IMG/VR virus record: IMGVR_UViG_3300041964_000099
Span: 57,303 to 121,302 of that record
From: a virus
Direction: 5' to 3' (one strand)
Length of the DNA: 64,000 nt
Numbering within the stretch: position 1 is the stretch's first letter; the number at the start of each line of letters is the position of its first letter. Below are positions 53,190 to 61,606 of the stretch, in pieces. Below the pieces are notes generated by a model. That model searched no databases. It was not told where the DNA came from and saw only the letters and a program-made list of their open reading frames with translations. A program made the position numbers and the translations under genes.

Positions 53190-55277
53190 ATGACTGCTGC
53201 TGAGCCGATTTCAATGGAGCTTGCCTTAATTCACTCTGATGGGGTGATGGGTAATGCCGTTACAGGCATGAATGATCCTGCCTATGACAAGACCGTTCAT
53301 TCCTATGTCGATACGGCTACACGGCTTCATCAAAATGAGGTTGAAGACCTGTATGAAGGCAATTGGATCTGTGCCAACTGCATCGACGCTTATCCCCTAG
53401 ACGCAACACGAGAATGGGTTGAAATTAAGCTGGGCGGCAAAGCTCGTGACAAACAAGTAATTGATAGCTTCAACACATATCAGACACGGCTGCATATTGC
53501 CAAAACGATCGAGCTAGCAGATAAGTGGAGTCGGCTGTATGGCGGCGCGGCAATTATTGCTGTGATTGAAGATGGGCAACCCTTTGATAAGCCTGTCCGC
53601 CTCGATCGCATCCGCACGATTCGGCGGCTGGTGGTACTCGATCGCTACAAAGTCCGGCCAGTCATTCACGACACTGACCCGATCAATCCCGACTTCTATG
53701 AGCTGGTGCTGCCTCCTCACCTCACCGAGGCGTTCCAGCTCGCAACCAATCAGCCTCGCGTCGCCGCAGCCGGTCTGCGCATCCACAAATCGCGCGTCAC
53801 CCGATTTGATGGCGTCGAGCTGCCACCTGAGATTATGCGCAGGCGCGAAGGCTGGGGTGGCGGCATCCTCAACCGTATCTACGACACTTTCAACCGTTTT
53901 GAAATGACCAACTCATCCGTTGCCAACCTGGTTGAGGAGGTGAGCATCTTCAAATACGCGATGAAGGGTCTGAAGGAGCTATTGGCGAAGAATGATGAAA
54001 AGAGCGTTTCACAGTTGCGCCGTCGCCTCAGCAGCATGTTCTTGCAGAAGGGCAATAAGAAAGCGCTGGTGTTCGATGCCGATGGTGAAAGTGCAGAAAT
54101 AATGGCCCGCAGCTTTACAGGCTTACCAGAGGTGATGGATCGACTGCAAGCGCATATGGTCGGGGCCAGCGATGTGCCTGCAACCATTCTGTTTGGCCGT
54201 GGCCCGATCGGACTTGCCGCCCAAGGAACCGGCGATGCTGAAGATAAGGTTTGGGGTAAAAAGGTCAAGCGGTATCAGGAAAGCAATTATCGCCCCAAGC
54301 TGACGACGGGAATTGACGATACGGCTGGGCTATTTGATTTGATTTGGCTGGCTCAAGATGGCCCGACCAAAGGCAAAACGCCTGATGATTGGTCTTTCAC
54401 CTTTAAGTCACTTGTTCAGCCAACCCTAGAAGAAGATGTGGCGCTACGCGAGCGGCAGGCCAATGTCGATCGCACTTATAAGGATATGGAAGTGCTGACG
54501 AACGAAGAGATTCGGAACTCGCGCTATGGCGGTTCAGATTACACGATTGAAACAACCCTGGATGAGCTGGCCTGGAGGAAGAAACAGCAGGCAGCCGAAG
54601 AAGGGCTAGACCAGTACAGCGATTACGGCTGGGGTGATGAAGAAGGCACACCTGAAGATGCGGGCACAGCTCAGCTTGAAAGCAGTAACCAACCTGCTCT
54701 ACCTGCTGGGCAAACTGCTGCGCCGGTGGGAGCTACCCCAGCCCTTGCAGGCCGTCAGGATGCTGTACGGCAAGACGATGCCACCCCCATCAAATACGTG
54801 CTGAAGTGGCAGGGGCTACAGCTCGGTGTGACGCATGAACCTGGAGATTTGCGCCACGATCGCCCGATGGCGGCAATTTACTGTCACGTTCGGGGCAGCT
54901 ACGGCGCGGCTGAAGATGGCATGGCGATCGATGCCTATCTGGGGCCGAATCCTGAAAGTGTTGCAGCCTTCAAAGTGCGGCAACTCAAATCTGATGGAAC
55001 AGTTGATGAGACCAAATGGATATTTGGCTGTGATTCGATCGTGCAGGCCAGAGATTTGTATCTGCGGCACATGCCCCAAATGCTGTTTGGCGGCATTGAG
55101 GCAGCCAGCCTCACAGATTTAAGTGCCTATCGCAAAGATGCGGAGAGCTGCGGCTGTGAAGCGTGCCAAACCCTTCAACCCCGGCGCAAAAAAAAACGGC
55201 AAAATCCCCAAAAGCTAAACGAATTGGGAGATGGTCAGAGCATATTGAAGAGTCGATCGATCGAGCCGACAGTTTAG
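53190..55277 (+). CDS. Portal protein (DUF1073-like) fused to an inorganic-pyrophosphatase-like domain
   Basis: 695 residues. Residues 1-450 match the DUF1073-type portal pattern: VHSYVDTATRLHQNEVEDLY, NWICANCIDAYPLDATREWV, RLYGGAAIIAVI, KSRVTRFDGVELP, VGASDVPATILFGRGP. A linker rich in Glu/Gly and Gln/Ala follows. The C-terminal part (about 535-660), ATPIKYVLKWQGLQLGVTHE, AEDGMAIDAYLGPNPESVAA, IFGCDSIVQARDLYLRHMPQ, FGGIEAASLTDLSAY, resembles the InPase domain known as a fusion to phage portals. The end runs into a nine-A tract; a shifted frame overlaps it by 115 bp. Rightward, opposite to the head genes. Confidence 0.85.
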   Translation: MTAAEPISMELALIHSDGVMGNAVTGMNDPAYDKTVHSYVDTATRLHQNEVEDLYEGNWICANCIDAYPLDATREWVEIKLGGKARDKQVIDSFNTYQTRLHIAKTIELADKWSRLYGGAAIIAVIEDGQPFDKPVRLDRIRTIRRLVVLDRYKVRPVIHDTDPINPDFYELVLPPHLTEAFQLATNQPRVAAAGLRIHKSRVTRFDGVELPPEIMRRREGWGGGILNRIYDTFNRFEMTNSSVANLVEEVSIFKYAMKGLKELLAKNDEKSVSQLRRRLSSMFLQKGNKKALVFDADGESAEIMARSFTGLPEVMDRLQAHMVGASDVPATILFGRGPIGLAAQGTGDAEDKVWGKKVKRYQESNYRPKLTTGIDDTAGLFDLIWLAQDGPTKGKTPDDWSFTFKSLVQPTLEEDVALRERQANVDRTYKDMEVLTNEEIRNSRYGGSDYTIETTLDELAWRKKQQAAEEGLDQYSDYGWGDEEGTPEDAGTAQLESSNQPALPAGQTAAPVGATPALAGRQDAVRQDDATPIKYVLKWQGLQLGVTHEPGDLRHDRPMAAIYCHVRGSYGAAEDGMAIDAYLGPNPESVAAFKVRQLKSDGTVDETKWIFGCDSIVQARDLYLRHMPQMLFGGIEAASLTDLSAYRKDAESCGCEACQTLQPRRKKKRQNPQKLNELGDGQSILKSRSIEPTV

Positions 55278-57709
55278 GACGGTGGGGCCAATATCGGAAA
55301 GATGCGGGTAAGGAATGCGGGCGATCGCAGGTTGATGACGCCTGGGCGCAGTATCGTGAGGATGCAGCAAAGCGATCGCCCAAGGATCGAGGACTTGTGA
55401 AGCAAGAAATCACCAATAAGCATGGTGAACAGCAAACGGTTTGGAAGAAACCAGTACCGCAGCAGAATCCACACCAACGGCGACAATCGATCGTCTCAGC
55501 AGCAGACTTTAATCGGATTCAACCCGCAAAAATTGAAGGATTAGGAGCGGCTGCAACGTTCAATGAAACGCAAGGTGTCAGTCTGGACGGCAAAAACTAC
55601 GTCCTGAAGACAACGAAACTCAGTTCATTTTCAACCGCAGCTCATGAAATGGTGGTTGCTGACTTAGGCCGATTAGTTGGCGTGCCAGTCAATCGCGTGC
55701 GGTTAGTGCCAACCACTGCGCTCAACCGTCCCGATCGCGCTGCAACTTTGCATGAGGTTGTACCAGGCATCAGCGCCAAACAAGCGCCGATCGCTCAGCA
55801 GGTTGACACCTTTGGACTGGGCCTAAAAGTAGACAAATACACTCCTAAATCATCGGCTTTACAGCGAATTAGTCGGGCCTTGCAACATCCTGACTTAGCT
55901 CGCATCAGCGCTCTAGATTTGTTCGTCGGTCAGACCGATCGCAACCTCGGCAACTTGATTTATGACCCCAAAACCGATCGCTACACCGCGATCGACAACG
56001 AACATGCTTATGATCCTGCCCCCCAACCCATGCCGCTCTATGAAGCGGGCCAGGATGCCCCAAACCAAGTACCCAGTCTCTCGCTGAAGGAAATCTTGGC
56101 AGGCGTGAGCAATCATCCGGTAGGGCTGCCGAGTGAGCGCATGGCGCAAGCCTTCACCGCTGCCGATGACGCTGAACTCGATCGGGCTTTTGCAGGTCAG
56201 GATTTAGAGCCGTTTGTCAGCACATTGGAGAAGCTGCACACCCATTCACCAAGAAGAATTGCTCAGCAGAGACATCGCTATCTGATGGTTGCCAAGGGAC
56301 AAGCTTTTCCCAGCGGAGAAAACACAACGATCGAGCGAACCTGGAATGCCTCGCATCAAGTGCTGAAGCGTCTTCAAGACTATCAGGCCAGACAGCGAGT
56401 AGGTGAGCCACTGCGCACGGATGCCAAGGTAGAGAAAAAGGAACCCGATTTAGCTGACCATATTGCCGATCGCCTGCTGTCAGAAGCGGCTGAGCCGGTG
56501 CGCGGCTGGCTTGACCACATTCGCGGCTGGATGCAGGCCCAAGCAGAAGAAGGGCAGCCCCTAGAAACGGTGCGCGATCGCATGGCTGAGCTGTATGAAC
56601 AGCTTGACCCCGGCCAGTTCTCTCAACTGCTGGGCAATGGCCTCATGCTGAGCCAGCTTGCAGGCCGAGATGAAGTGATGCAGGAAATTGAGGAAGATGA
56701 GCGTCAGGATAGCCTGAGAGCCGACGATCGCCGCATATGGGTTGATGACCCTAGCGTTGAAAACAACGGCTACTACCGTCGCATCAAAGATAGGAAGACA
56801 CCTGCGATCGTTAGCCCATTTGTCAGTCAGAAAGAGTTTAGCCAGTTTCGCCAGGTAAAGGACGTGCGGCATAAAAGCGGCGTCAATACTTCATTTTTTG
56901 TAGAGTCACCCAATGGCGATCGTAAAGTGTTCAAACAGGCATTGCGCAGTGAAGCAATCAGCGTTGCCAGTGAAGTGCTAGCGTCGGAAATTGGCTTACA
57001 GGCTGGAATTAAGGTAAATCGATCGCGCCTGATTCCGGCTGCGGCACGTTCTGAATTTAAGGCCGCAGGTAATGTTGCAACGCTGCATGATCTCGTTCCA
57101 GGTCGGGCTGTGATTGACCTAAAGCGATCGAAGTGGGCAGATACAGATATTCAAATGTCTAGCTGGGCTAGTTACAACTTTGATGCGCTCTTAAACGCAA
57201 CTCAGCATCAAGACTTGGCAAAACTGCTGGCTTTCGATACGTTTGTTGCTAACTCCGATCGCCACTCAGGGAACTTGTTCTACGATCCTCGCAAGGGTTT
57301 CCACGGCATCGACTTGGGCTACAGTTTTGGTGAGCCGGTCGCGATCAAAATGGCTGAAGTTTTGGAAAATACAAGCGATACAACGCTGGAGATGCTGGCT
57401 GAAGATGACCACGCCCGCACTAATCTGACGCACTATGTCACCACGCTTGAAACGTTGCGGCAGCAAAACAGTGCAGACTCATTGAGGTCTCGAAGACTTC
57501 GCTATACAGCGGCAGCGCTGGGCAATCCTCGGTTTGAAACCGAATTTCAGCAGCACGTTCAGATGCAGCAATTACAGCCTGACGAACCATTGAAATATGC
57601 CTCAATGAACGTAGAGCTAGTAAATCATGAGTTTGAAACGCTTCGTCAAAATCAAGCCGCGATTCCCCGCATCATTAATCGCCTCAAACCCTACACTCAA
57701 CAGCCATGA
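55163..57709 (+). CDS. Tandem kinase-like protein with shared tag modules
   Basis: 848 residues from a GTG inside the portal gene; an alternative is entry by -1 slippage on the A9 tract. After a basic N-terminus comes EITNKHGEQQTVWKKP (about residues 80-95), also present in the giant gene. Two kinase-like domains follow. The first has FVGQTDRNLGNLIYDPKTDR (about 252), with IDNEHAY; the second has FVANSDRHSGNLFYDP (about 692), with GIDLGYSF. DRNxxN/DRHxxN with a following Asp is the catalytic pattern of PI3/4-kinase or HipA-like folds. RIWVDDPSVENNGYYRR lies between them. The role is unknown; phosphorylation in the host is a hypothesis. Confidence 0.65.
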   Translation: MPNPSTPAQKKTAKSPKAKRIGRWSEHIEESIDRADSLGRWGQYRKDAGKECGRSQVDDAWAQYREDAAKRSPKDRGLVKQEITNKHGEQQTVWKKPVPQQNPHQRRQSIVSAADFNRIQPAKIEGLGAAATFNETQGVSLDGKNYVLKTTKLSSFSTAAHEMVVADLGRLVGVPVNRVRLVPTTALNRPDRAATLHEVVPGISAKQAPIAQQVDTFGLGLKVDKYTPKSSALQRISRALQHPDLARISALDLFVGQTDRNLGNLIYDPKTDRYTAIDNEHAYDPAPQPMPLYEAGQDAPNQVPSLSLKEILAGVSNHPVGLPSERMAQAFTAADDAELDRAFAGQDLEPFVSTLEKLHTHSPRRIAQQRHRYLMVAKGQAFPSGENTTIERTWNASHQVLKRLQDYQARQRVGEPLRTDAKVEKKEPDLADHIADRLLSEAAEPVRGWLDHIRGWMQAQAEEGQPLETVRDRMAELYEQLDPGQFSQLLGNGLMLSQLAGRDEVMQEIEEDERQDSLRADDRRIWVDDPSVENNGYYRRIKDRKTPAIVSPFVSQKEFSQFRQVKDVRHKSGVNTSFFVESPNGDRKVFKQALRSEAISVASEVLASEIGLQAGIKVNRSRLIPAAARSEFKAAGNVATLHDLVPGRAVIDLKRSKWADTDIQMSSWASYNFDALLNATQHQDLAKLLAFDTFVANSDRHSGNLFYDPRKGFHGIDLGYSFGEPVAIKMAEVLENTSDTTLEMLAEDDHARTNLTHYVTTLETLRQQNSADSLRSRRLRYTAAALGNPRFETEFQQHVQMQQLQPDEPLKYASMNVELVNHEFETLRQNQAAIPRIINRLKPYTQQP

Positions 57710-57987
57710 ACCAATTTCGCCAGTTGCACTCTGATGTCGTAGAGCTGACCTTTTCAGTCAGCGGGAACACCGTTATTGGTGAAATTCCTAAGCACCTCAC
57801 GCGAGCAGTTGAGGACGTGAGACAGCTTCAGCGAATGACGATCGAGCAATACTTGCTGAACTACTGTGGCAGCGCTGGCAATCTGCTTTCACTAGAGCGA
57901 TCGGGCAGCGGTATTGTCCGGGTCGATGGAGAAAGTGACACATTAGATGTCACAAATGTCATTGATGTCACGCGATCGACAGATTAA
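57706..57987 (+). CDS. Small hypothetical protein whose end lies in a repeat array
   Basis: 93 residues, ATGA overlap with the kinase-like gene. NTVIGEIPKHLTRAVEDVRQ and QRMTIEQYLLNYC form a small fold. The last about 18 residues (DTLDVTNVIDVTRSTD) are encoded by TGTCA-rich repeats of the transposon-end-like array, so the original C-terminus was probably replaced. Confidence 0.6.
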   Translation: MNQFRQLHSDVVELTFSVSGNTVIGEIPKHLTRAVEDVRQLQRMTIEQYLLNYCGSAGNLLSLERSGSGIVRVDGESDTLDVTNVIDVTRSTD

Positions 57988-58649
57988 CTGTCCGTAGTGA
58001 CAAATTAACTGTCCTCAACTGTCCGTTTTGACAAATTAACTGTCCTCAACTGTCCGTTTTGACAAATTAAATGTCGCTGATGACAAATTAAGTGTCGCCT
58101 TTCAGTAATTAGTGACAAATTAAATGTCGCTGGTGACAAATTAATGTCATTGAGACAAATTCGTGTCGCCATCGGGCCGCTCACACACATTGTCAGCCCC
58201 GATCGCCTTGTGCAAAATTCTCAAATTAGGCGTCGCCTTCCTGCAAAATTCTCAAATTAATGTCGCAAATTGGAAATTCTCAAATTAATGTCGCTATTCT
58301 CAAATTAGTGTCGCTGGAGGCGATCGGAGTGACGTTCATTCGATCCGGGAAATCTTGCCCCTAGAATCTCTCGATCGCCCATTCTGCAAGGCTTCCAGAA
58401 CCGCGAAATTTTGGTGTGCTCGCATGGCTCAGCCCATCAAAAACGCCAAAATTCCTCAATTAGTCAATCGATCGCACATTCGATGTCGCTTTCCCGACTC
58501 GAACCGCTAAAACATCGCAGTATCAGGAGTTGCACAGCTTTTGGAGTGGTGAAATCTAACCGCTAAATTTGACTTTGCGACATCTAATTTGTCACTGACG
58601 ATCGCCCTTGAGCGACATTAATTTGAGAAAACGACACGAATTTGAGAAT
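57978..58649. mobile_element. Gene-free array resembling Tn7-like/CAST transposon ends
   Basis: About 670 bp between convergent genes with no convincing gene. The left part holds eight sites of the type GACAAATTAAATGTCGC (57978 to 58169, spaced 19-32 bp) and four of the type ATTCTCAAATTAATGTCGC (58217-58314). The right part holds the inverse forms GCGACATCTAATTTGTC (58577) and two inverse ATTCTCAAATT sites (58612, 58632). Inward-facing repeats with asymmetric counts resemble, from memory, the TnsB-site arrays of cyanobacterial CAST elements. No transposase gene is inside, so it would be a non-autonomous or remnant element. Other readings are an origin or regulator array. Confidence 0.6.
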
Positions 58650-60295
58650 CAAGCATTTTCCAGCCAGGTGAAATCTAAATCGGCATTGCCACTAGCGAAC
58701 GCATAGACCAGAGCATCTGCAAAGTCAGGGCTGGAGACGCCGCGCTTATCCATTTCCTTTTTGCCTTCGATCAGAATGAGGCCCGTGTCCGTAAATTTGT
58801 AGAGCGGCTGCGACAATTCGGCAATTAGTTGAGCGTGGTTCGGAATTGAAATCAGTTCGTCAAACGGATGCTCTTTGATGCGATTGACATGCTCATACGT
58901 TTTCTCAAATCGCCGTCGCAATGTCCACCAGATTTCAGCTCGCGGATTCTTGAAAGTGTCTTTGGCTTCGCGATCGAATTCAGGCAGGAATCGATCGCGA
59001 CTCACTGTACCTGAACCGTAGATCGGCTGGAGTTGGAACGGTATGTTCTCAGCACTCTTGAGTGTGCCGCTGACGCCAGAGCCGACACCGTTGGCATCAT
59101 AGTTAAGCCGTTTGGTGCGGCGCAGTGTACACCAGTCGCGAGCGCGATAAGCGGTCTGAGTCGTGTTGCCCAGACTCCAGCTTTCGATATCTTCCATCCG
59201 CACGACAGGGCCACGTCGCATGATAATCACGTTCAGGTCTCCGCCCTCATCAGCGATGTCTAGACCGACGACGCGATCGCCCACCGCTGGCAGCGATAGC
59301 TCAACCGCAGCCATTACCCAAGCAGCCGGAATCGTTACGCCTTCTTGACTTGCAGCGTAATCGATGTCGATCTCTTGAGCTAACACGATCGGATCGAGCG
59401 TGTCCTTCATCTTGGCGTACCAAGCTGGCCCCTTGCGAGGGTCATCGCGCCAATTGAAGGTGAAAATTGAAAACTTTTTGCTGAATCGCTTCTTAGCAAA
59501 AGCATTACCCGTGCCGTTCGGGGTGGAGACGTAGATTTTTACGTCAGAGTTATTGCTAACAGCAGCGTCAACTTTTTGGGCGCGAGCGACGAAGGCAAAC
59601 TCATCCAGAAAATACAAGCGCGATCGCCCACCGCGGCCCATGTTGTCACCACTCTCGCCGGTGATGGTTGAGCCGTTATCTCCATTGTTGAATTTGAGGA
59701 AGCCATCGCTGAAGCGTTTCGGCTTCATCCACAGCGGAAGCTGGGCCAGAATCATCCGCGCTTTTTCAAACAGCGAGTCAGGGTCGCCAATTCGATCGAC
59801 CAGGATTTCTTTGCGCGACCCGAAGGTGATCTTGGCCCCTGGTACAAAGATGAACTGATGCACGGCGAAGCCAACACAGAGCCACGACAGGCCCATGTCA
59901 CGGCTTTTCTCGACTACGCCATCTTCCTTACCTCGGATGCGATCGATCAGCCATTCCAGATACTCTTCCTGGCGGCGAAACAGGTTGAATGGAATATTTG
60001 AGGGGGTGCGGCGCGGATCATATGTCCAGCACCAGTTTGAGATGAAATAGGCCGGAGATTTTCGGCACTTCTCCCACTCCTCGCCGCGATAGGCCATGTC
60101 CGTTCGGGCGCGATCGAACATGGCAACCCGTGTTTGGATTGCGGCTACCAGTTCTGGCTCAGCATTGTCAAGCTGGGGAATCGCGTCGATCGCCTGCTGC
60201 ACTCCAGGCGGATAGTGGCTGATCGTCTTGCGGCCACCGGCCTCAGTTCGCGATCGAGAGAACCCTTTATGAATTGCGCCAAAACTCCAGCCCAT
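58649..60295 (-). CDS. terL: Terminase large subunit
   Basis: 548 residues. Walker A-like VEKSRDMGLSWL and Walker B RLYFLDEFAF with downstream nuclease residues (VVGLDIADEGGD, SSPDFADALVYA) show an intact ATPase-nuclease. It drives DNA packaging into the prohead with the small subunit encoded just upstream (10 bp away). Its C-terminal SIPNHAQLIAELSQPLYKFT to GLILIEGKKEMDK is repeated in a small gene at 61190. The stop lies at the edge of the transposon-like array. Confidence 0.95.
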   Translation of the reverse strand: MGWSFGAIHKGFSRSRTEAGGRKTISHYPPGVQQAIDAIPQLDNAEPELVAAIQTRVAMFDRARTDMAYRGEEWEKCRKSPAYFISNWCWTYDPRRTPSNIPFNLFRRQEEYLEWLIDRIRGKEDGVVEKSRDMGLSWLCVGFAVHQFIFVPGAKITFGSRKEILVDRIGDPDSLFEKARMILAQLPLWMKPKRFSDGFLKFNNGDNGSTITGESGDNMGRGGRSRLYFLDEFAFVARAQKVDAAVSNNSDVKIYVSTPNGTGNAFAKKRFSKKFSIFTFNWRDDPRKGPAWYAKMKDTLDPIVLAQEIDIDYAASQEGVTIPAAWVMAAVELSLPAVGDRVVGLDIADEGGDLNVIIMRRGPVVRMEDIESWSLGNTTQTAYRARDWCTLRRTKRLNYDANGVGSGVSGTLKSAENIPFQLQPIYGSGTVSRDRFLPEFDREAKDTFKNPRAEIWWTLRRRFEKTYEHVNRIKEHPFDELISIPNHAQLIAELSQPLYKFTDTGLILIEGKKEMDKRGVSSPDFADALVYAFASGNADLDFTWLENA

Positions 60296-60305
60296 CAGGT
60301 TCTCC

Positions 60306-61052
60306 TTATGCCGCTTCGCCGGTCATCATTTCGACAAAGGCAGCTTTGATGCGCTCGCGAGCCTCATCCATGCGCTCACCCACGGTTTCAATCATTTCTT
60401 CAGGAATCCAACCGGCTTCCCTCAGCACATTCAACGCCTGAATCTCGTTTTGTTCGCTGGCTCCGGCTGCCGATCGCGCCAGGGCTGAAGCCGACTCCAT
60501 GCAAGTCGTGATGTCGCGGAATTGCCACTTAGCAGGCACGATCACAGCGGTCAGCGTCTCACCATCCTTGTCTACGGTGGTTTCCGTTTCAGTCAGTGGA
60601 TGAGCGAGCATCAGCTCTGCACGGGCGATCAGCTTTTGGGATAGCTCCCATTCCTTCTCACGCTGGTCTTCCCGTCGCTTCTCCCAATTGATCTTGGCTT
60701 TTTCCCAGCGCTTCTCGCTACGAGTCTGCTGGTATTTGTCCCATGCGACGGCGCGATCGACCCAGTTCCACTTCTTTGAAGCAGCTCGCCACGGTGGGGG
60801 CGCTGAGTTGGACTTTTTCTGACTTTTCTGCAACCGCTCATCGTTGTAGGCTCGCAGCAGCGATCGACTGCCACCAAGCAGTTTGAACTGTGCAAAGCGG
60901 ATGAACCACTCATCCGGTTCTTCAGTTTGTTGCTCCCAGATCTGATCGCTCACACTATTTCGGACGCTGCGGTAACGCTGATACGGCAATGCTTTCAGGA
61001 TTCCCGAATCCGACTGGAGAAGCGAAATACACCTGATGGCAGCCTGAAACAT
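60306..61052 (-). CDS. terS: Terminase small subunit (putative)
   Basis: Up to 248 residues; a GTG at 60953 gives 215 and avoids the repeats at the longer start. EEPDEWFIRFAQFKLLGGSR, then WRAASKKWNWVDRAVAWDKY and long basic helices (KRWEKAKINWEKRREDQREK) fit a DNA-recognition terminase small subunit of cyanobacterial phages; the C-terminal helix region (ASALARSAAGASEQNEIQAL) could be the oligomer core. Adjacent to the large subunit. Start uncertain. Confidence 0.75.
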   Translation of the reverse strand: MFQAAIRCISLLQSDSGILKALPYQRYRSVRNSVSDQIWEQQTEEPDEWFIRFAQFKLLGGSRSLLRAYNDERLQKSQKKSNSAPPPWRAASKKWNWVDRAVAWDKYQQTRSEKRWEKAKINWEKRREDQREKEWELSQKLIARAELMLAHPLTETETTVDKDGETLTAVIVPAKWQFRDITTCMESASALARSAAGASEQNEIQALNVLREAGWIPEEMIETVGERMDEARERIKAAFVEMMTGEAA

Positions 61053-61117
61053 CGGATTTTCAGGTCTGATCAGGCGATTTTCAGATCATTTGAGCAGTCA
61101 TCAGGCGATTCCCAGAT
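61051..61117. repeat. Direct repeats upstream of terminase (pac-like candidate)
   Basis: ATCAGGCGATTTTCAGAT (61069-61086) and ATCAGGCGATTCCCAGAT (61100-61117) are 31 bp apart, with a degenerate copy ATCGGATTTTCAGGT at 61051. Repeats next to the small-subunit gene are where packaging initiation sites often lie; otherwise they may regulate the divergent genes. Confidence 0.5.
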
Positions 61118-61189
61118 AGTGATCAGATCCTGAAGCGCTGAAAGCTATATGGGGTAGGCTTTAGGGAAATACCGATCGAGTGCTGAATT

Positions 61190-61606
61190 ATGCAAAATGA
61201 CCAAAACCCTGACGCGCAACAGGTCAATGCAGGGATAGAGATCGAGTTTGCGATCGACCCTGAGCAGTTGCGACGGGCAAACGAAATCATGCAGCAGATG
61301 CAGCCGTTCGACCCTGAAGCGGTGCAAGATATCCCGCTAGGTCATGCGTTGCCGACGCCTTGCCGATGCGTTCAGTTCAGCCCATCGTTTCGCCTAGTGG
61401 AAGGGAAGCCTGTCCAGGTTCAGGGTGATTTGTTACGCCATTCTAGTCAGCCGACGCTGGAGGATGGTGATTTGGCAATTGGTTCGATTCCGAGCCATGC
61501 GGAACTGGTTGCAGAACTTTCACAGGCGCTCTACCAGCTCACCGATGCCGGTCTGATTCTGATCGAGGGCAAAAAAGAAGAGGATTCAAATTATGGAACT
61601 GGCTGA
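61190..61606 (+). CDS. Small protein carrying a copy of the terminase C-terminal segment
   Basis: 138 residues. The N-terminal two-thirds are unique (EFAIDPEQLRRANEIMQQMQ, CRCVQFSPSFRLVEGKPVQV). The last about 35 residues, SIPSHAELVAELSQALYQLT and GLILIEGKKEED, match the terminase large subunit segment SIPNHAQLIAELSQPLYKFT. The DNA is about 70 percent identical by eye, in inverted orientation. It overlaps the annealing-protein gene. A duplication relic, or a protein that contacts packaging partners through the shared segment. Confidence 0.65.
   Translation: MQNDQNPDAQQVNAGIEIEFAIDPEQLRRANEIMQQMQPFDPEAVQDIPLGHALPTPCRCVQFSPSFRLVEGKPVQVQGDLLRHSSQPTLEDGDLAIGSIPSHAELVAELSQALYQLTDAGLILIEGKKEEDSNYGTG

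Noticed and set aside
57978-58320. CRISPR array
   Set aside because: Repeats are short, unequally spaced and the gaps are not uniform spacers; better explained as transposase- or protein-binding sites.
58320-58565. crRNA or cargo gene within the transposon-like array
   Set aside because: No open frame of note and no repeat-spacer pattern visible.
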